From CAYRTV01 sp964505785 (lineage in GTDB: Bacteria > Acidobacteriota > Aminicenantia > Aminicenantales > Aminicenantaceae), in assembly GCA_964505785.1 (NCBI GenBank), contig CAZDJZ010000001.1, positions 186,001 through 250,000 on the forward strand: a stretch of 64,000 nt of DNA, in the 5' to 3' direction. This document shows, piece by piece, positions 25,814 to 34,140 of this stretch. The notes under the pieces were generated by a model. The model was not told the origin of the DNA and searched no databases. It worked only from the letters and a program-made list of their open reading frames with translations. The stretch's first letter is position 1; each line of letters begins with the position of its first letter. Both the position numbers and the translations under genes were made by a program.

Positions 25814-26440
25814 ATGAACGCAACGGAGTTTCAAGAGTTAGTCGACGATTATTTGTTCGACCGGCTAAGCCCGGAAAAAACAAAACAATTCGAGGAGCAT
25901 TACTTTAACTGCGCCCGCTGTTTCAAATACCTTCAAGAACGCCGGGAATTGATTCTTGCGGTCAAAGCACATGGCGATCGAATTTTTCAAGATATGCCTG
26001 ACCATCAGCAAGTAAACGCCCTTTCTCTTTGGAACCGTATCCTCAGTTTCTTGACCCCGAAACAATGGGCTGCTGCCACAGTGGCTTCCGCCGCGATCAT
26101 ATTGACAGCCCTGGTTCTGATACCGACGGGCCAAAAAACCGGCCCTGAATTCATCCTGAATCAGGATACGGTCAGGGGCGAATCCATAACATTAATCACA
26201 GATGCCATTCCAACCCGGTTTCAATGGGAAAAAATCGGGGAAAACGCCGAATATCAAATCTCAATCTATAACCATACATTGATCTGGCAGGAAACAACCC
26301 GAAATAACTATATAACTTTGCCTGATTCAGTCAAAGATAAATTAACTCCCGGAAAAAATTATTTCTGGCAGGTAAAAGCTTTTTCGCCTCAAGGTACTCT
26401 AATAGCCGAATCCAGTAAAATTCAATTTCCGGTCCATTAA
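25814..26440 (+). CDS. Membrane-bound anti-sigma factor with zinc-finger (zf-HC2) domain
   Basis: 208 residues. The N-terminal anti-sigma domain carries the H-x3-C-x2-C zinc site (His29, Cys33, Cys36 in HYFNCARC). One membrane helix at about 85-104 (WAAATVASAAIILTALVLIP) is followed by a periplasmic domain of about 100 residues (with RFQWEKIGENAEYQISIYN, a fibronectin-like strand pattern seen in other anti-sigma tails). It should hold the ECF sigma factor encoded upstream at the membrane until a signal releases it. The stop overlaps the convergent ricT stop by a few bases. Confidence 0.87.
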   Translation: MNATEFQELVDDYLFDRLSPEKTKQFEEHYFNCARCFKYLQERRELILAVKAHGDRIFQDMPDHQQVNALSLWNRILSFLTPKQWAAATVASAAIILTALVLIPTGQKTGPEFILNQDTVRGESITLITDAIPTRFQWEKIGENAEYQISIYNHTLIWQETTRNNYITLPDSVKDKLTPGKNYFWQVKAFSPQGTLIAESSKIQFPVH

Positions 26441-27123
26441 TCTTCATCAACCTCATCTTCTTTATCTCTGTACCACCGCCCCCGGCTTTCCATTTCAAAA
26501 TCAAGACAGCACATCAAACGGCCGCACAGGCCGGAAATTTTTGTCGGATTGATGGCGATTTTTTGTTTTTTCGCTTTCTGAATCGTAACGGGCTCGAAAT
26601 TTTTGATGAAACTGGAGCAGCACAACGCACGTCCGCAAACACCAATGCCTCCGAGCATCTTTGCTTCATCCCGGACGCCTATTTGGCGCATTTCAATACG
26701 CATTTTAAATTCTTTTGCCAAATCTTTGACCAGCGCCCTGAAATCAATTCGCCCGTCCGCTGTATAATAAAAAATCCCTTTTTTCTCATTAAAATAATAG
26801 TGGGCACGCACCAGTTTCATGGGAAGGCTTCTTGTGCGAATTCTTTCAAGACAGAAATCAAAAGCCTTTTTCTCCTTCCGCTTCATCCATTCAAATTTTT
26901 TGATATCATCTTTGGAGGCTATCCGCATGACCTTGGCTGCGGATTTATTGACCTTGGGGCATGCTTGAACCTTTCCTGAAGTCTGCTTTGCTTCGACCAG
27001 TTCGCCGCCCAAGTTAGATTCAATAATGCAAAGGTCTCCCGGCTTGATGTCAAGCTCCCCTGGAGCCGCCCGCATAACCTTCTCCAATCTTTCAGAAAAT
27101 ACATAAATTATGTTTTCAGGCAT
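26437..27123 (-). CDS. ricT: PSP1-domain protein RicT/YaaT
   Basis: 228 residues with a PSP1 C-terminal domain (about 60-150) and the cysteine-rich family end GVCGRALCCSSF ... SGLCGRLMCCLDFE. In Bacillus RicT (YaaT) joins RicA and RicF in an iron-sulfur complex that stimulates RNase Y mRNA maturation and phosphorelay. In many phyla it follows holB, as here, with an eight-base overlap. The Cys pattern is intact, so cluster binding is likely. No ricA/ricF is seen in the window. Confidence 0.9.
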   Translation of the reverse strand: MPENIIYVFSERLEKVMRAAPGELDIKPGDLCIIESNLGGELVEAKQTSGKVQACPKVNKSAAKVMRIASKDDIKKFEWMKRKEKKAFDFCLERIRTRSLPMKLVRAHYYFNEKKGIFYYTADGRIDFRALVKDLAKEFKMRIEMRQIGVRDEAKMLGGIGVCGRALCCSSFIKNFEPVTIQKAKKQKIAINPTKISGLCGRLMCCLDFEMESRGRWYRDKEDEVDED

Positions 27124-28108
27124 AGTGATTATCCATAAATTGAGTTGTCATGAATTCCATGACAATCTTGGCATTGAGATTTTTTTGTAATGAAAAAATG
27201 ATGTCATCCACTTGCTTCAATAATTCAAGAAACCCGCCCCATTCCGATGCCTTCAAATGGGCTTGAAGTTTAGGTTCCATATCCGGATTCATCAACAGTT
27301 TTTTATCTCCGCCGGTTTTCAGTAGAATCAAATCCCGGATGAAAGAGGCAAGTATTTCCAGGATACCGGTGAATTCTTCATTCAGTTTGTTTCGGGAATA
27401 TTGTGAATATTTTTTAAAAAAAGCAGCCGCATCCCGGCCCTCCCGGAGAGAAATAAATATATTCCAGGCTCTCCTTCGTTCTTTCTCCGCATCATTCCAT
27501 TTAATATCCATAACCTTTCTTAGATTTCCCTGCGACATTAGCGATAGGATCTGCGCCTGATTTTTGTTCATTCCCTTTTCAATTAAGGCATTTTGGATAT
27601 CAGAATGTGAAACCGGAGTGAATGTCAGTTTTTGACACCTTGATTTAATCGTCGGCAGCAGTTGAAAATGATTTTCCGTTATGAGGATGATATGAGATAA
27701 TTCAGGCGGTTCTTCAAGCACTTTCAGAATGGAATTGGAAGCCTCTATGCTCATGGATTCAGCGGGGTGGACAATGAAAATTTTTCTCCGGCCGGACATA
27801 GGTTTCAGGTAAACGACTTGTGTCATTTCCCGGACCTGATCTATCTTAATGACATCTTTTTCAGGTTTTGTTTCTAAAACATCTGGGAAAAAACCTTTAT
27901 TTATCGCCCGGCAATGATCGCAGTTTTCACATGCATCATCCTGTTTATTCAAACAGTTCAGTGCCTTGGCTATGACCAGGGCGGTGGCTCTTTTCCCAAC
28001 TCCTTCCGGGCCGATAAGCATTAAAGATCCGGGGACACGCCCTCTTTTCAAAGCTTTGCTCAAAATATTTTTAACTCGCTGATTGCCTATTATATCTTTA
28101 AAAGCCAC
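27116..28108 (-). CDS. holB: DNA polymerase III delta' subunit
   Basis: 330 residues. AAA+ clamp-loader subunit: P-loop GPEGVGKRATA (about 33-43), a zinc module C-x8-C-x2-C-x2-C (CLNKQDDACENCDHC), sensor SNSILKVLEEPP, then the C-terminal collar domain. Loads the sliding clamp with DnaX and HolA. Lies between rsmA (123 bp upstream) and ricT (overlap), a conserved neighbourhood. The Walker A Lys is kept, which differs from E. coli delta' where ATP binding is lost; many other bacteria retain it. Confidence 0.9.
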   Translation of the reverse strand: MAFKDIIGNQRVKNILSKALKRGRVPGSLMLIGPEGVGKRATALVIAKALNCLNKQDDACENCDHCRAINKGFFPDVLETKPEKDVIKIDQVREMTQVVYLKPMSGRRKIFIVHPAESMSIEASNSILKVLEEPPELSHIILITENHFQLLPTIKSRCQKLTFTPVSHSDIQNALIEKGMNKNQAQILSLMSQGNLRKVMDIKWNDAEKERRRAWNIFISLREGRDAAAFFKKYSQYSRNKLNEEFTGILEILASFIRDLILLKTGGDKKLLMNPDMEPKLQAHLKASEWGGFLELLKQVDDIIFSLQKNLNAKIVMEFMTTQFMDNHYA

Positions 28109-28231
28109 CAGGCTGCACTCCTATATAAATCAGCTGCCTTTCATTCCGGCAACATCATATTATAGCGGAAAAGCGGAAACAGCGAAACGTGCCCCCGCGT
28201 TTAAAGACAAATAAGGCTTAATCTCAGGGTA

Positions 28232-29020
28232 TTAAAGAAAGAGGATTCGATACAGCTTAAAAAAATGCTCCAGATCGACTTTTTCCGGCCTTACAGCAAG
28301 GGGCAGGTGGGTTTTCTGAAGAGAATCTGACGTTTTATCCGAAGATATTCCCATGGCCTTGAGATTATTTGCCAGGGTTTTCCTGCGGTGTTGGAAGCAC
28401 CGGTTGAGAAAATGCCGGAAATTTGCGGAGTTCGCACCAGGAAAAAGTGCCTGGGTTCTTTTTTTCATGGAAATAAACGCTGATTGAACCTTGGGCGGGG
28501 GAGAAAAACTTCCCGGACGAACAAAAAACTGAACTTGAACCGAATAATCGTTTTGAAAAAAAATGGATATAGGCGCATAAGTTTTAGATCCGGGACAAGC
28601 TGCAATGCGTTCAGCCACTTCTTTTTGAAGCAGAAAATGGCATTCCTTAAAAAAAACAGCATGATCTAAAATTTTGAAAAGAATGGGAGCGGAAATGGCA
28701 TAAGGAAGGTTTCCGGCAACCTTGATTTCTTGAGCCGGGAGGAGGGCTGCGAAATTGACATTCAGGATATCCTTATGAATAAGACTGACATTTCCAGGAA
28801 GCTTATGTTTCAGCTCCTTGATCAGGGCGGCATCGGTTTCTACGGCAATCACCCGGCCTGCTCTTTCAGCCATGGGGCAAGTCAGCACACCTTTGCCGGG
28901 TCCAATTTCCAGGATGGTGTCATCCGCTTGAGGCGAGACACACTGGACGATTTTTTCTGTGATTCTGGGATTAACCAGGAAATGCTGTCCTAATGCCTGG
29001 CGGCGGCTTTTTAAAATCAG
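28232..29020 (-). CDS. rsmA: 16S rRNA dimethyladenosine transferase RsmA/KsgA with non-AUG start
   Basis: The protein methylates the two adjacent adenosines near the 3' end of 16S rRNA. Reading the minus strand, the family N-terminus RRQALGQHFLVNP and SAM motif ILEIGPGKGVLT lie upstream of the first usable GTG (28888), so that GTG would cut the SAM site. In this frame a TAA at 29026-29024 comes six bases before CTG (29020-29018); no ATG, GTG or TTG lies between it and LGQHF. CTG, seven bases after GGGA, is the best start (262 residues); ATT at 29017-29015 is an alternative. Other motifs: VAGNLPYAIS (catalytic NLPY) and the C-terminal domain FSPPPKVQSAF. An assembly or sequencing error removing the start is also possible. 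Confidence 0.88.
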   Translation of the reverse strand: MILKSRRQALGQHFLVNPRITEKIVQCVSPQADDTILEIGPGKGVLTCPMAERAGRVIAVETDAALIKELKHKLPGNVSLIHKDILNVNFAALLPAQEIKVAGNLPYAISAPILFKILDHAVFFKECHFLLQKEVAERIAACPGSKTYAPISIFFQNDYSVQVQFFVRPGSFSPPPKVQSAFISMKKRTQALFPGANSANFRHFLNRCFQHRRKTLANNLKAMGISSDKTSDSLQKTHLPLAVRPEKVDLEHFFKLYRILFL

Positions 29021-29044
29021 TCTTTAATCCCGGGAAGGCATCCC

Positions 29045-30109
29045 TCAAAAATTGAATTTATAAAACAAGCCCGCACCGAATTCCGTTCCTCCGAAGTTAA
29101 CATCCATCTCATTAATGATTTTTTTGGCTGAATGCAGCTTAAAAAAGGCTTTCGCTCCAAATGACTTAATGAAATTGACGGTTGTGCCGAGAACCAAATG
29201 GTAACCCATGGCGGAACCGCTCATTTCTGAAACGACGAATGTTTCCGGATAGGTTTCTTTGTAATTGATATAATCCAATCCGATTCCGGCGTAAGGCCCC
29301 ACATTGCCGAACATGCGCTGATAGACCACAGATAAGGAAAACGGGATCAAATTCAATTCGACATCCTCTTCCGTATAGGTGGTTTGTCCGGTCGCTGAAA
29401 TATTACGGATATCCAAAGATATGCCGATATTTTCGGCCGTGCCTAATGGGAAGAAATATGAGATGTCGCCCCCGTAGCTCATTGCGCTTTGTCCATATAC
29501 GTCTTGAAAATTGCTGTCCTGAACCAAATAAGCTCCACCGGCGATTGTTATGGAAAGAGCTTTTGAGCGGGGCGCTTTTATGATTTCAGCCGGTTTCTGT
29601 ATTTCAGGGGGAGTTTTTTTCTCTTCAGCCGGTTTTTCTTTTTCTTTTTTCTCAACTTCTACAGGAGGAGGGGCTGGTTCTTCTTCAATCGTTTCTTCGG
29701 GAACGGAGGTTTCCACTGGTTCAAAGTAGAGATAAATGCCATCCTCTTTTTCTTCAATGATATAAGCTGGAGCCGTTTCTGCCAAATCAAAGACCACCCG
29801 GGTGACATCCGGCTGGTTTTTTGCTGTTCGGATCTGCAGGACGCCGTAGTCATTCACCGTAATTTCCGGGGCACAAGAAAAATTTTCGATACTCAAAAGG
29901 TCAAGGACCAATCTATTTGGATTGAATAAAGAAAAGCTTTCATAATTGGCAGGGGTGGGGATCTCTAATTTTATTTCGATGCGATTTTCCAACGGAGTGA
30001 CCCGGATATCGCTTAATTCCCCTGTATTTTCGGCTTGAGCGGTCATCATAACCGGAAGGAGAGCAAGTGTCATAAGAACTGCGATTATTCCCTCATGTTT
30101 TTTCCTCAA
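29045..30109 (-). CDS. AMIN-domain outer-membrane beta-barrel protein
   Basis: 354 residues. Signal peptide 1-26 (LMTLALLPVMMTAQA). AMIN domain at about 32-130 (ISDIRVTPLENRIEIKLEI-like, NRLVLDLLSIEN, DVTRVVFDLAE), which binds peptidoglycan or targets the secretion/septal zone. Pro/Glu/Lys linker at about 135-185, then a beta-barrel of about 165 residues with alternating strands and a terminal Phe (GLFYKFNF), the BAM recognition mark. It probably links outer membrane to cell wall. It ends 24 bases before the rsmA start and may be the first gene of the rsmA-holB-ricT operon. Confidence 0.8.
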   Translation of the reverse strand: MRKKHEGIIAVLMTLALLPVMMTAQAENTGELSDIRVTPLENRIEIKLEIPTPANYESFSLFNPNRLVLDLLSIENFSCAPEITVNDYGVLQIRTAKNQPDVTRVVFDLAETAPAYIIEEKEDGIYLYFEPVETSVPEETIEEEPAPPPVEVEKKEKEKPAEEKKTPPEIQKPAEIIKAPRSKALSITIAGGAYLVQDSNFQDVYGQSAMSYGGDISYFFPLGTAENIGISLDIRNISATGQTTYTEEDVELNLIPFSLSVVYQRMFGNVGPYAGIGLDYINYKETYPETFVVSEMSGSAMGYHLVLGTTVNFIKSFGAKAFFKLHSAKKIINEMDVNFGGTEFGAGLFYKFNF

Positions 30110-30706
30110 ATTTTCCTCCTCATTGGACGGATGTTGCCTGATCTTCGCAATGTTTTTTAACCTGACCTATTCATAAAAAAGTGCGATATTTTTGCAATTT
30201 TTTCTTCATCAAAAAAATACATTGATTTTGTTTTAATGAACAGCTGATACTTTTTTTCCTGTCAGAATATAATCTTAATCGCAACTTTTTTACCTTTTGG
30301 GCGGACCAAATCTTATCACATCTTCCGTCTTGCGGTTCGTCGCAGTGAAGGCCACGATTTTCTCGCCGCAAGCCGGAAGATGCGGCAATCTCGGCCCATA
30401 AATAAGCCAGATCAATTAAGATTACCAGTTATAAAGAAAAATTGACTTTTTGTCAATTGTACGTCCAATTAGTTCGAAAACGACCAAAAGGGTCATTCTG
30501 AACAGCGTGTAAGCCCTGGAGGATTTCATGCTGCCCCGCATAATTCAAATCTCAAAATTGACAGTGAATCTGTCATCCTGGGGGCGGCGAAGCCGGCAAT
30601 AACAATTCATCCCCATCCTGGTAAGGAATAATAAAAAACCCAAAAGCATTGTCATCCTACTAAAAAACAGGTAATAATATACCCGGCTAACAGCTGAAAT
30701 AGAATA
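30110..30706. other. Non-coding divergent spacer with dispersed repeats
   Basis: 597 bases without a credible gene. It includes a full copy of the ~250 bp dispersed element (30161-30416), a perfect hairpin AATTGAC-TTTTT-GTCAATT at 30440-30458, and a fragment of the CATCCTG-type repeat at about 30566-30600 (CTGTCATCCTGGGGGCGGCG). Both the AMIN gene (minus) and the small pilin-like gene (plus) start from here. A 66-codon minus frame inside the element is rejected. Confidence 0.6.
30161..30416 (+). repeat. ~250 bp dispersed element, copy A
   Basis: Begins CCTGACCTATTCATAAAAAA, has GTGCGATATTTTTGCAATT near 30181 and the inverted partner TAATCGCAACTTTTT near 30276-30290, then CC-rich GGGCGG, and ends AGCCGGAAGATGCGGCAATC-TCGGCCCATAAATAAGCC. 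The same order of words is found at 54561-54810 (+) and, on the other strand, in the tandem copies at 32953-33430. Partial tails lie near 11482 and 37697. No protein is encoded. Confidence 0.65.
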
Positions 30707-31147
30707 ATGCGGAATAAGATTGTTAAAAAACTAATCCTTGTTATCCTGGTTTTTCTTTTGACCGGCATCTTCTGCTTGAAGCGGAAACCCTATCAACTCA
30801 ACCGAACACTTCGGGAAACCGCATTGCGTTTGATCCAGGCCGGTGTCCGGTCCCGCACGACCGGTTTGGAGTACAGGATCCACTTCAGTGAAAGAAGCTA
30901 TTCCGTGGAAATGAAGGATCCTGAGAGCGGCCGTTGGGAAATAGAATCCGTTTATGGCCTGAAACAGGGGATCAGATGCAGTCCGGCCGGTTTGCGGTGT
31001 TATTTTGTCCGCGGCCGGTTCACCGGCTATGAGATCAACAATGATAAGGGGCCCAGATATATTTTGCTTCATTTTACTTATTTGCAAAAAGACATGAAAC
31101 GCAGCTTGATTTTTTTCCGGAAAGGAGATTGGAGAGCGGTTGGATAA
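30707..31147 (+). CDS. Membrane-anchored hypothetical protein, GspH/FimT pseudopilin-like body
   Basis: 146 residues. One N-terminal hydrophobic segment at about 8-24 (LILVILVFLLTGIFCLK) without a prepilin peptidase site (no GFTLIE). The body, ALRLIQAGVRSRTTGLEYRI-HFSERSYSVE ... GRWEIESVYGL, follows the residue pattern of GspH/FimT minor pseudopilins, which is a weak likeness rather than a firm match. It is positively charged at the end. It overlaps the following membrane glycosyltransferase by eight bases, so the two are made together. Function unknown. Confidence 0.6.
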   Translation: MRNKIVKKLILVILVFLLTGIFCLKRKPYQLNRTLRETALRLIQAGVRSRTTGLEYRIHFSERSYSVEMKDPESGRWEIESVYGLKQGIRCSPAGLRCYFVRGRFTGYEINNDKGPRYILLHFTYLQKDMKRSLIFFRKGDWRAVG

Positions 31148-32537
31148 TCGAATGTACCGCCATATTTTTGAAATCATCTGCCGGAAATGGGATCACATTA
31201 TTCTGCTGACGGCGGCTATCTTTATCCGTATCTACATTTATACGGTTATGCACCCTGTGATTCATACTGATTCCATCACTTTTCTTTTTCTAAGTGAGCT
31301 GGATATGGTACGGACCCCGGGTTACCCGCTTTTTATTGAAGCAGTCTTGAGCTTCAACGACCTCTTTTCCCTCACCACTCAGTATGTCCGGCTGATGTGC
31401 TTTGTTCAGCTCTTTTTTTTAGGGGTTCTCAACGCTGTTCTCATTTATTGGATTACCCGCCGCCTGACATCCTCCCGGTGGTTTGCTCTGTCTATGGGAC
31501 TGGTTTACAACCTTAATTTCCTGGTGGTGAGTTTTGAATTCCAAGTGATGACGGAAATTCCTGCGCTCACGCTTTTACTGGGCATGATCCTCTTGTATTT
31601 GAAACTGTTTAAGGGGAGGACTCTACCGGCCCTTGCTGGAAGTATCTTAAGCGTCCTGTTGATTTATGTCCGTGCGACTTTCCTGCTGCTGCCGGTTGTG
31701 TTTCCCGTGGTGACTTTTATCGGCTTCTGGCCTTTTTCGAAATCAAAGCGGTTTATCCGCAGATTGGGTCCGCCGGTCGCTCTGTTTTTGGTGCTCAATA
31801 TCATCGGAATCAGCGCCTGGTCGCTGCGGAATAAAATTAAATTCGATTATTTTGGTATCTCCAGCTTGATGCCGTATCAATTGAGATATTACACCAATCC
31901 TCTCTTTCCTAAATACCAACCGGCCGGGCAAGAGAAAGTGGATGCTGTCGCGCGCATATATCAGGAAGAATTTGCAAAAACCGGGCCGGCCTCAGCCACT
32001 GTCCATCGTTTCCATCTCAGGGCTCAAAAGGAACTCGGATTGAATGACGCGGAAATCGCTTCTCTTTTCATGAAAGCCAATTTGCATTTGATCAAGGATT
32101 ATCCGGGGGAATATTTTTCTAAAATTCCGGATTCTCTTTTAAGCTATTATCAGCAGTATTCCGCTTACTGGGCTTCCGGAAACATAAAAAAATTTCTCAA
32201 TCGTGAAAATGTCATAAATGAGGCTTTACTTTTATTCTTTAATTGGCATAAGCGTCTTTTTCTCAAGCCGGTTTGGCTGATCATCATGATCATTGCGGCT
32301 CCGGCCGTGGTTCTTATATCGACATTTTCCCAAAAAAGACGCTTTCACGGCTGGCTTTTGATTCTGGCGGTCGTTCACTATAACGGCTTCATATCCGTAT
32401 TCTCGACACATGCCGGAATCAATAATCTGCGTTACCGGATTCCCGTGGAGCCTTTGATCCTGCTGTTCTTTTATGCCGGATTCTTTTATTTGGGGAAATT
32501 TCTGACAAGTCATTTGAATCGCGGCTCGCGTTCCTAG
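31140..32537 (+). CDS. Membrane glycosyltransferase-like protein (GT39/ArnT/PMT-2 type)
   Basis: 465 residues from TTG 31140, chosen because GGAG at 31131 fits its spacing and it is coupled to the upstream stop; ATG 31152 has no ribosome site. About ten membrane helices. The first periplasmic loop has VIHTDSITFLFLSE with the Asp expected of GT-C enzymes, and RTPGYPLFIEAVL matches the T-x-P-G-Y-P pattern common in polyprenyl-phosphate-dependent transferases. It would transfer a sugar from a lipid carrier onto an envelope acceptor. Partner is the small anchored protein upstream. Acceptor unknown. Confidence 0.75.
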   Translation: MDNRMYRHIFEIICRKWDHIILLTAAIFIRIYIYTVMHPVIHTDSITFLFLSELDMVRTPGYPLFIEAVLSFNDLFSLTTQYVRLMCFVQLFFLGVLNAVLIYWITRRLTSSRWFALSMGLVYNLNFLVVSFEFQVMTEIPALTLLLGMILLYLKLFKGRTLPALAGSILSVLLIYVRATFLLLPVVFPVVTFIGFWPFSKSKRFIRRLGPPVALFLVLNIIGISAWSLRNKIKFDYFGISSLMPYQLRYYTNPLFPKYQPAGQEKVDAVARIYQEEFAKTGPASATVHRFHLRAQKELGLNDAEIASLFMKANLHLIKDYPGEYFSKIPDSLLSYYQQYSAYWASGNIKKFLNRENVINEALLLFFNWHKRLFLKPVWLIIMIIAAPAVVLISTFSQKRRFHGWLLILAVVHYNGFISVFSTHAGINNLRYRIPVEPLILLFFYAGFFYLGKFLTSHLNRGSRS

Positions 32538-32619
32538 CGTTCATTTGGTCTATCTAAAGCCTGTCGAGGTCTATTCGTTCTATTCAGTTGGCCCGCTGCA
32601 ATCGCATTATTTTGTTCAT

Positions 32620-32800
32620 GGTTTTCGCGTTTCCGATTCGCTATGGCAATGGATAAGGGCCAGGTTTCACCCCATGCGAGTGTTGGATATTTGGAAGCAG
32701 GCTTTATCAGTGCTGATTGAATTCTCTCCCCGCCAAGCCCCTCCCACCCGCCGCCATTGGCTTCGGAGAGAATCCAATCGCCGCTTCACAGGCCGACGTG
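32620..32800 (+). repeat. ~190 bp dispersed element, first copy
   Basis: Shares with 51860-52035 a series of words in the same order: GCAATGGATAAGGGCC, TTATCAG, GATTGAATTCTC, CGCCAAG, CCCACCCGCCGCCATT, GGAGAGAATCCAATCGCCG and a trailing TTTTACAG/TTCACAG. A shorter third piece with GGCAATGGGTAAGGGCC is near 47267. No open frame is conserved between copies. Confidence 0.6.
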
Positions 32801-32814
32801 AGACTGGAATCCTG

Positions 32815-32947
32815 CTTGTCCTGGGGAGCGAAGTGACGAAGGATCTTAGACGGCGTTTGCATGAGAGGACGGTTACGTTTCATTCGGCGAGGCAGTCTAA
32901 GATCCTCACGGCCTGCTTCGCATGCCTGAGGATGACAATGGTTTTAT
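32815..32947. repeat. Inverted pair of CATCCTGAG...GGATCT repeats
   Basis: Left arm CTTGTCCTGGGGAGCGAAG ... GGATCTTAGAC (ends about 32850); right arm GTCTAAGATCC (about 32898) ... CCTGAGGATGACA. GGATCTTAGAC and GTCTAAGATCC are an exact 11-base inverted match, so the region can fold into a long cruciform or hairpin. Single-arm copies occur at about 11333, 13788, 19187, 30566 and 54714. Confidence 0.6.
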
Positions 32948-32952
32948 TAAAA

Positions 32953-33430
32953 GTCGTGGTATTTCACGTCGAAGAGGAGTAACGAAGCAGATGCGGTGAG
33001 AATCGGCCCGCCCGGAGGGTAAAACAATTGCGATTAAATTAAAATGAAAGCCGGGAAAAGAAAAAACGTTTCAGATGGGCTTTAATAAGAAAACATGTAT
33101 ATTGCAGAGAAAAAAATACAAAAACATCGCAATTGTACATGCTGTCAAGAAGTTTTGAATCATTCACGGGCCGAGATTGCCGCATATGCGAGGCACTCCG
33201 ATGAAGTCGTGGTATTTCACGTCGAAGAGGAGTAACGAAGCAGATGCGGTGAGAATCGNNNNNNNNNNNNNNNNNNNNNNNNNNNNNNNNNNNNNNNNNN
33301 NNNNNNNNNNNNNNNNNNNNNNNNNNNNNNNNNNNNNNNNNNNNNNNNNNNNNNNNNNTTAATAAGAAAACATGTATATTGCAGAGAAAAAAATACAAAA
33401 ACATCGCAATTGTTTTATGAATGATTCAAA
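32953..33430 (-). repeat. ~250 bp dispersed element, tandem copies B and C (C interrupted by the gap)
   Basis: Bases 32953-33005 are identical to 33206-33258 (53 of 53), and 33082-33136 are identical to 33359-33413 (55 of 55). The period before the gap is 253 bases. Inside copy B an exact 11-base inverted pair ACAATTGCGAT (33024-33034) and ATCGCAATTGT (33126-33136) bounds a 113-base core. On the minus strand the word order matches copies A and D (GCGGCAATCTCGGCC tail, GGGCGG, CGCAATTG...). Confidence 0.75.
33259..33358. other. Assembly gap (100 N)
   Basis: Exactly 100 unknown bases, the usual placeholder for a gap of unknown size. It falls inside the second copy of a tandem repeat. If the second unit had the same 253-base period, only about 76 bases would be missing; more repeat units are equally possible. 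Confidence 0.98.
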
Positions 33431-33435
33431 ATGAT

Positions 33436-34137
33436 TTAAAAGAGGTATTCTTTGAAAAAATGCAGTAAAAAATAAAATCCCTGCATGGTGTGAAGTTTCG
33501 AATACCCGGACTTGCGGGCGTACTCATGGCTGGCCACTTCTTCCACCCGGAATCCCATTTTCAGGCAGCGCAGCACCATCTCCTGTTCAATGGTGAACCC
33601 ATTGGAGTCCAATTTTATGGACTCAAAGACATCCCTGCGGACCGCCCGGAAGCCGTTTTCTATATCGGACAATTCGGTTTTATATTTTTTATTGATTAGG
33701 ACGGCCAAAAAATTTGTACCGGTATTGCGGATAAATTTATTGAACGTTCCGTGGAGTTCATCGCTGCCTCCCAATATACGGGATGCAACCACCATATCGG
33801 CCTTACCTTCGTGAATCGGTTGGACAAGCCGGGGTATATCGCTTATTTCATGGGAGCCATCGGCATCAACGAAGACAATAATATTTTGTTCACAATTATG
33901 GACCCCGGTTTTGAGGGCATCGCCTTTTCCCTTTTTATTATCGAAAACGTAAGGTATTTTTCTTTTTTTAACTTCTTTAAGCGTGCCGTCGTCTGAGTGT
34001 GCGTCTACAACCAGGATATGATGGGTATATGCCTTGATTTGGTCCAGGATTTCCCCGATGGTCCCTTCCTCGTTTTTAGTGGGGACCACCACACAGAAAT
34101 CCCGTTCAATGGGATGATCTGTATTTGTATTATTCAT
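33436..34137 (-). CDS. Family 2 glycosyltransferase, dolichol-phosphate-mannose-synthase-like
   Basis: 233 residues, a single GT-A domain without membrane helices: FCVVVPTKNEEGTIGEIL start, nucleotide-sugar Asp in VVDAHSDDGT, metal motif FVDADGSHE, and acceptor-side GFTIEQEMVLRC. These fit the DPM1/GT2 group that charges a polyprenyl phosphate with one sugar from a nucleotide donor. Such a lipid-linked sugar is what the GT39-like enzyme at 31140-32537 would need, though they are on opposite strands. It starts four bases after the stop of the SGNH protein gene, so it is cotranscribed with that gene. Confidence 0.85.
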   Translation of the reverse strand: MNNTNTDHPIERDFCVVVPTKNEEGTIGEILDQIKAYTHHILVVDAHSDDGTLKEVKKRKIPYVFDNKKGKGDALKTGVHNCEQNIIVFVDADGSHEISDIPRLVQPIHEGKADMVVASRILGGSDELHGTFNKFIRNTGTNFLAVLINKKYKTELSDIENGFRAVRRDVFESIKLDSNGFTIEQEMVLRCLKMGFRVEEVASHEYARKSGYSKLHTMQGFYFLLHFFKEYLF

Positions 34138-34140
34138 GAT

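Larger units (their letters stand above)
32538..33435. repeat. Repeat-rich non-coding region around the assembly gap
   Basis: 898 bases with no credible gene. In order: a TCTATTCAGTT-type short-period run (about 32545-32590), one copy of the ~190 bp element (about 32620-32800), a large inverted pair of the CATCCTGAG-type repeat (about 32815-32947), then the tandemly repeated ~250 bp element interrupted by 100 N. Frames of 145 and 121 codons crossing this area are made of repeats and N and are not genes. Confidence 0.75.

Noticed and set aside
28232..28888. rsmA starting at GTG 28888
   Set aside because: It would remove the SAM-binding motif that is plainly coded upstream in the same frame.
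32545..32982. 145-codon open frame on the plus strand after the GT39 gene
   Set aside because: It runs through the short-period run, the ~190 bp element and the inverted repeat pair, has Arg/Ser-rich composition and no ribosome site.
32953..33430. CRISPR-like array
   Set aside because: Only two units of about 250 bases with no spacer-repeat alternation and no cas gene.
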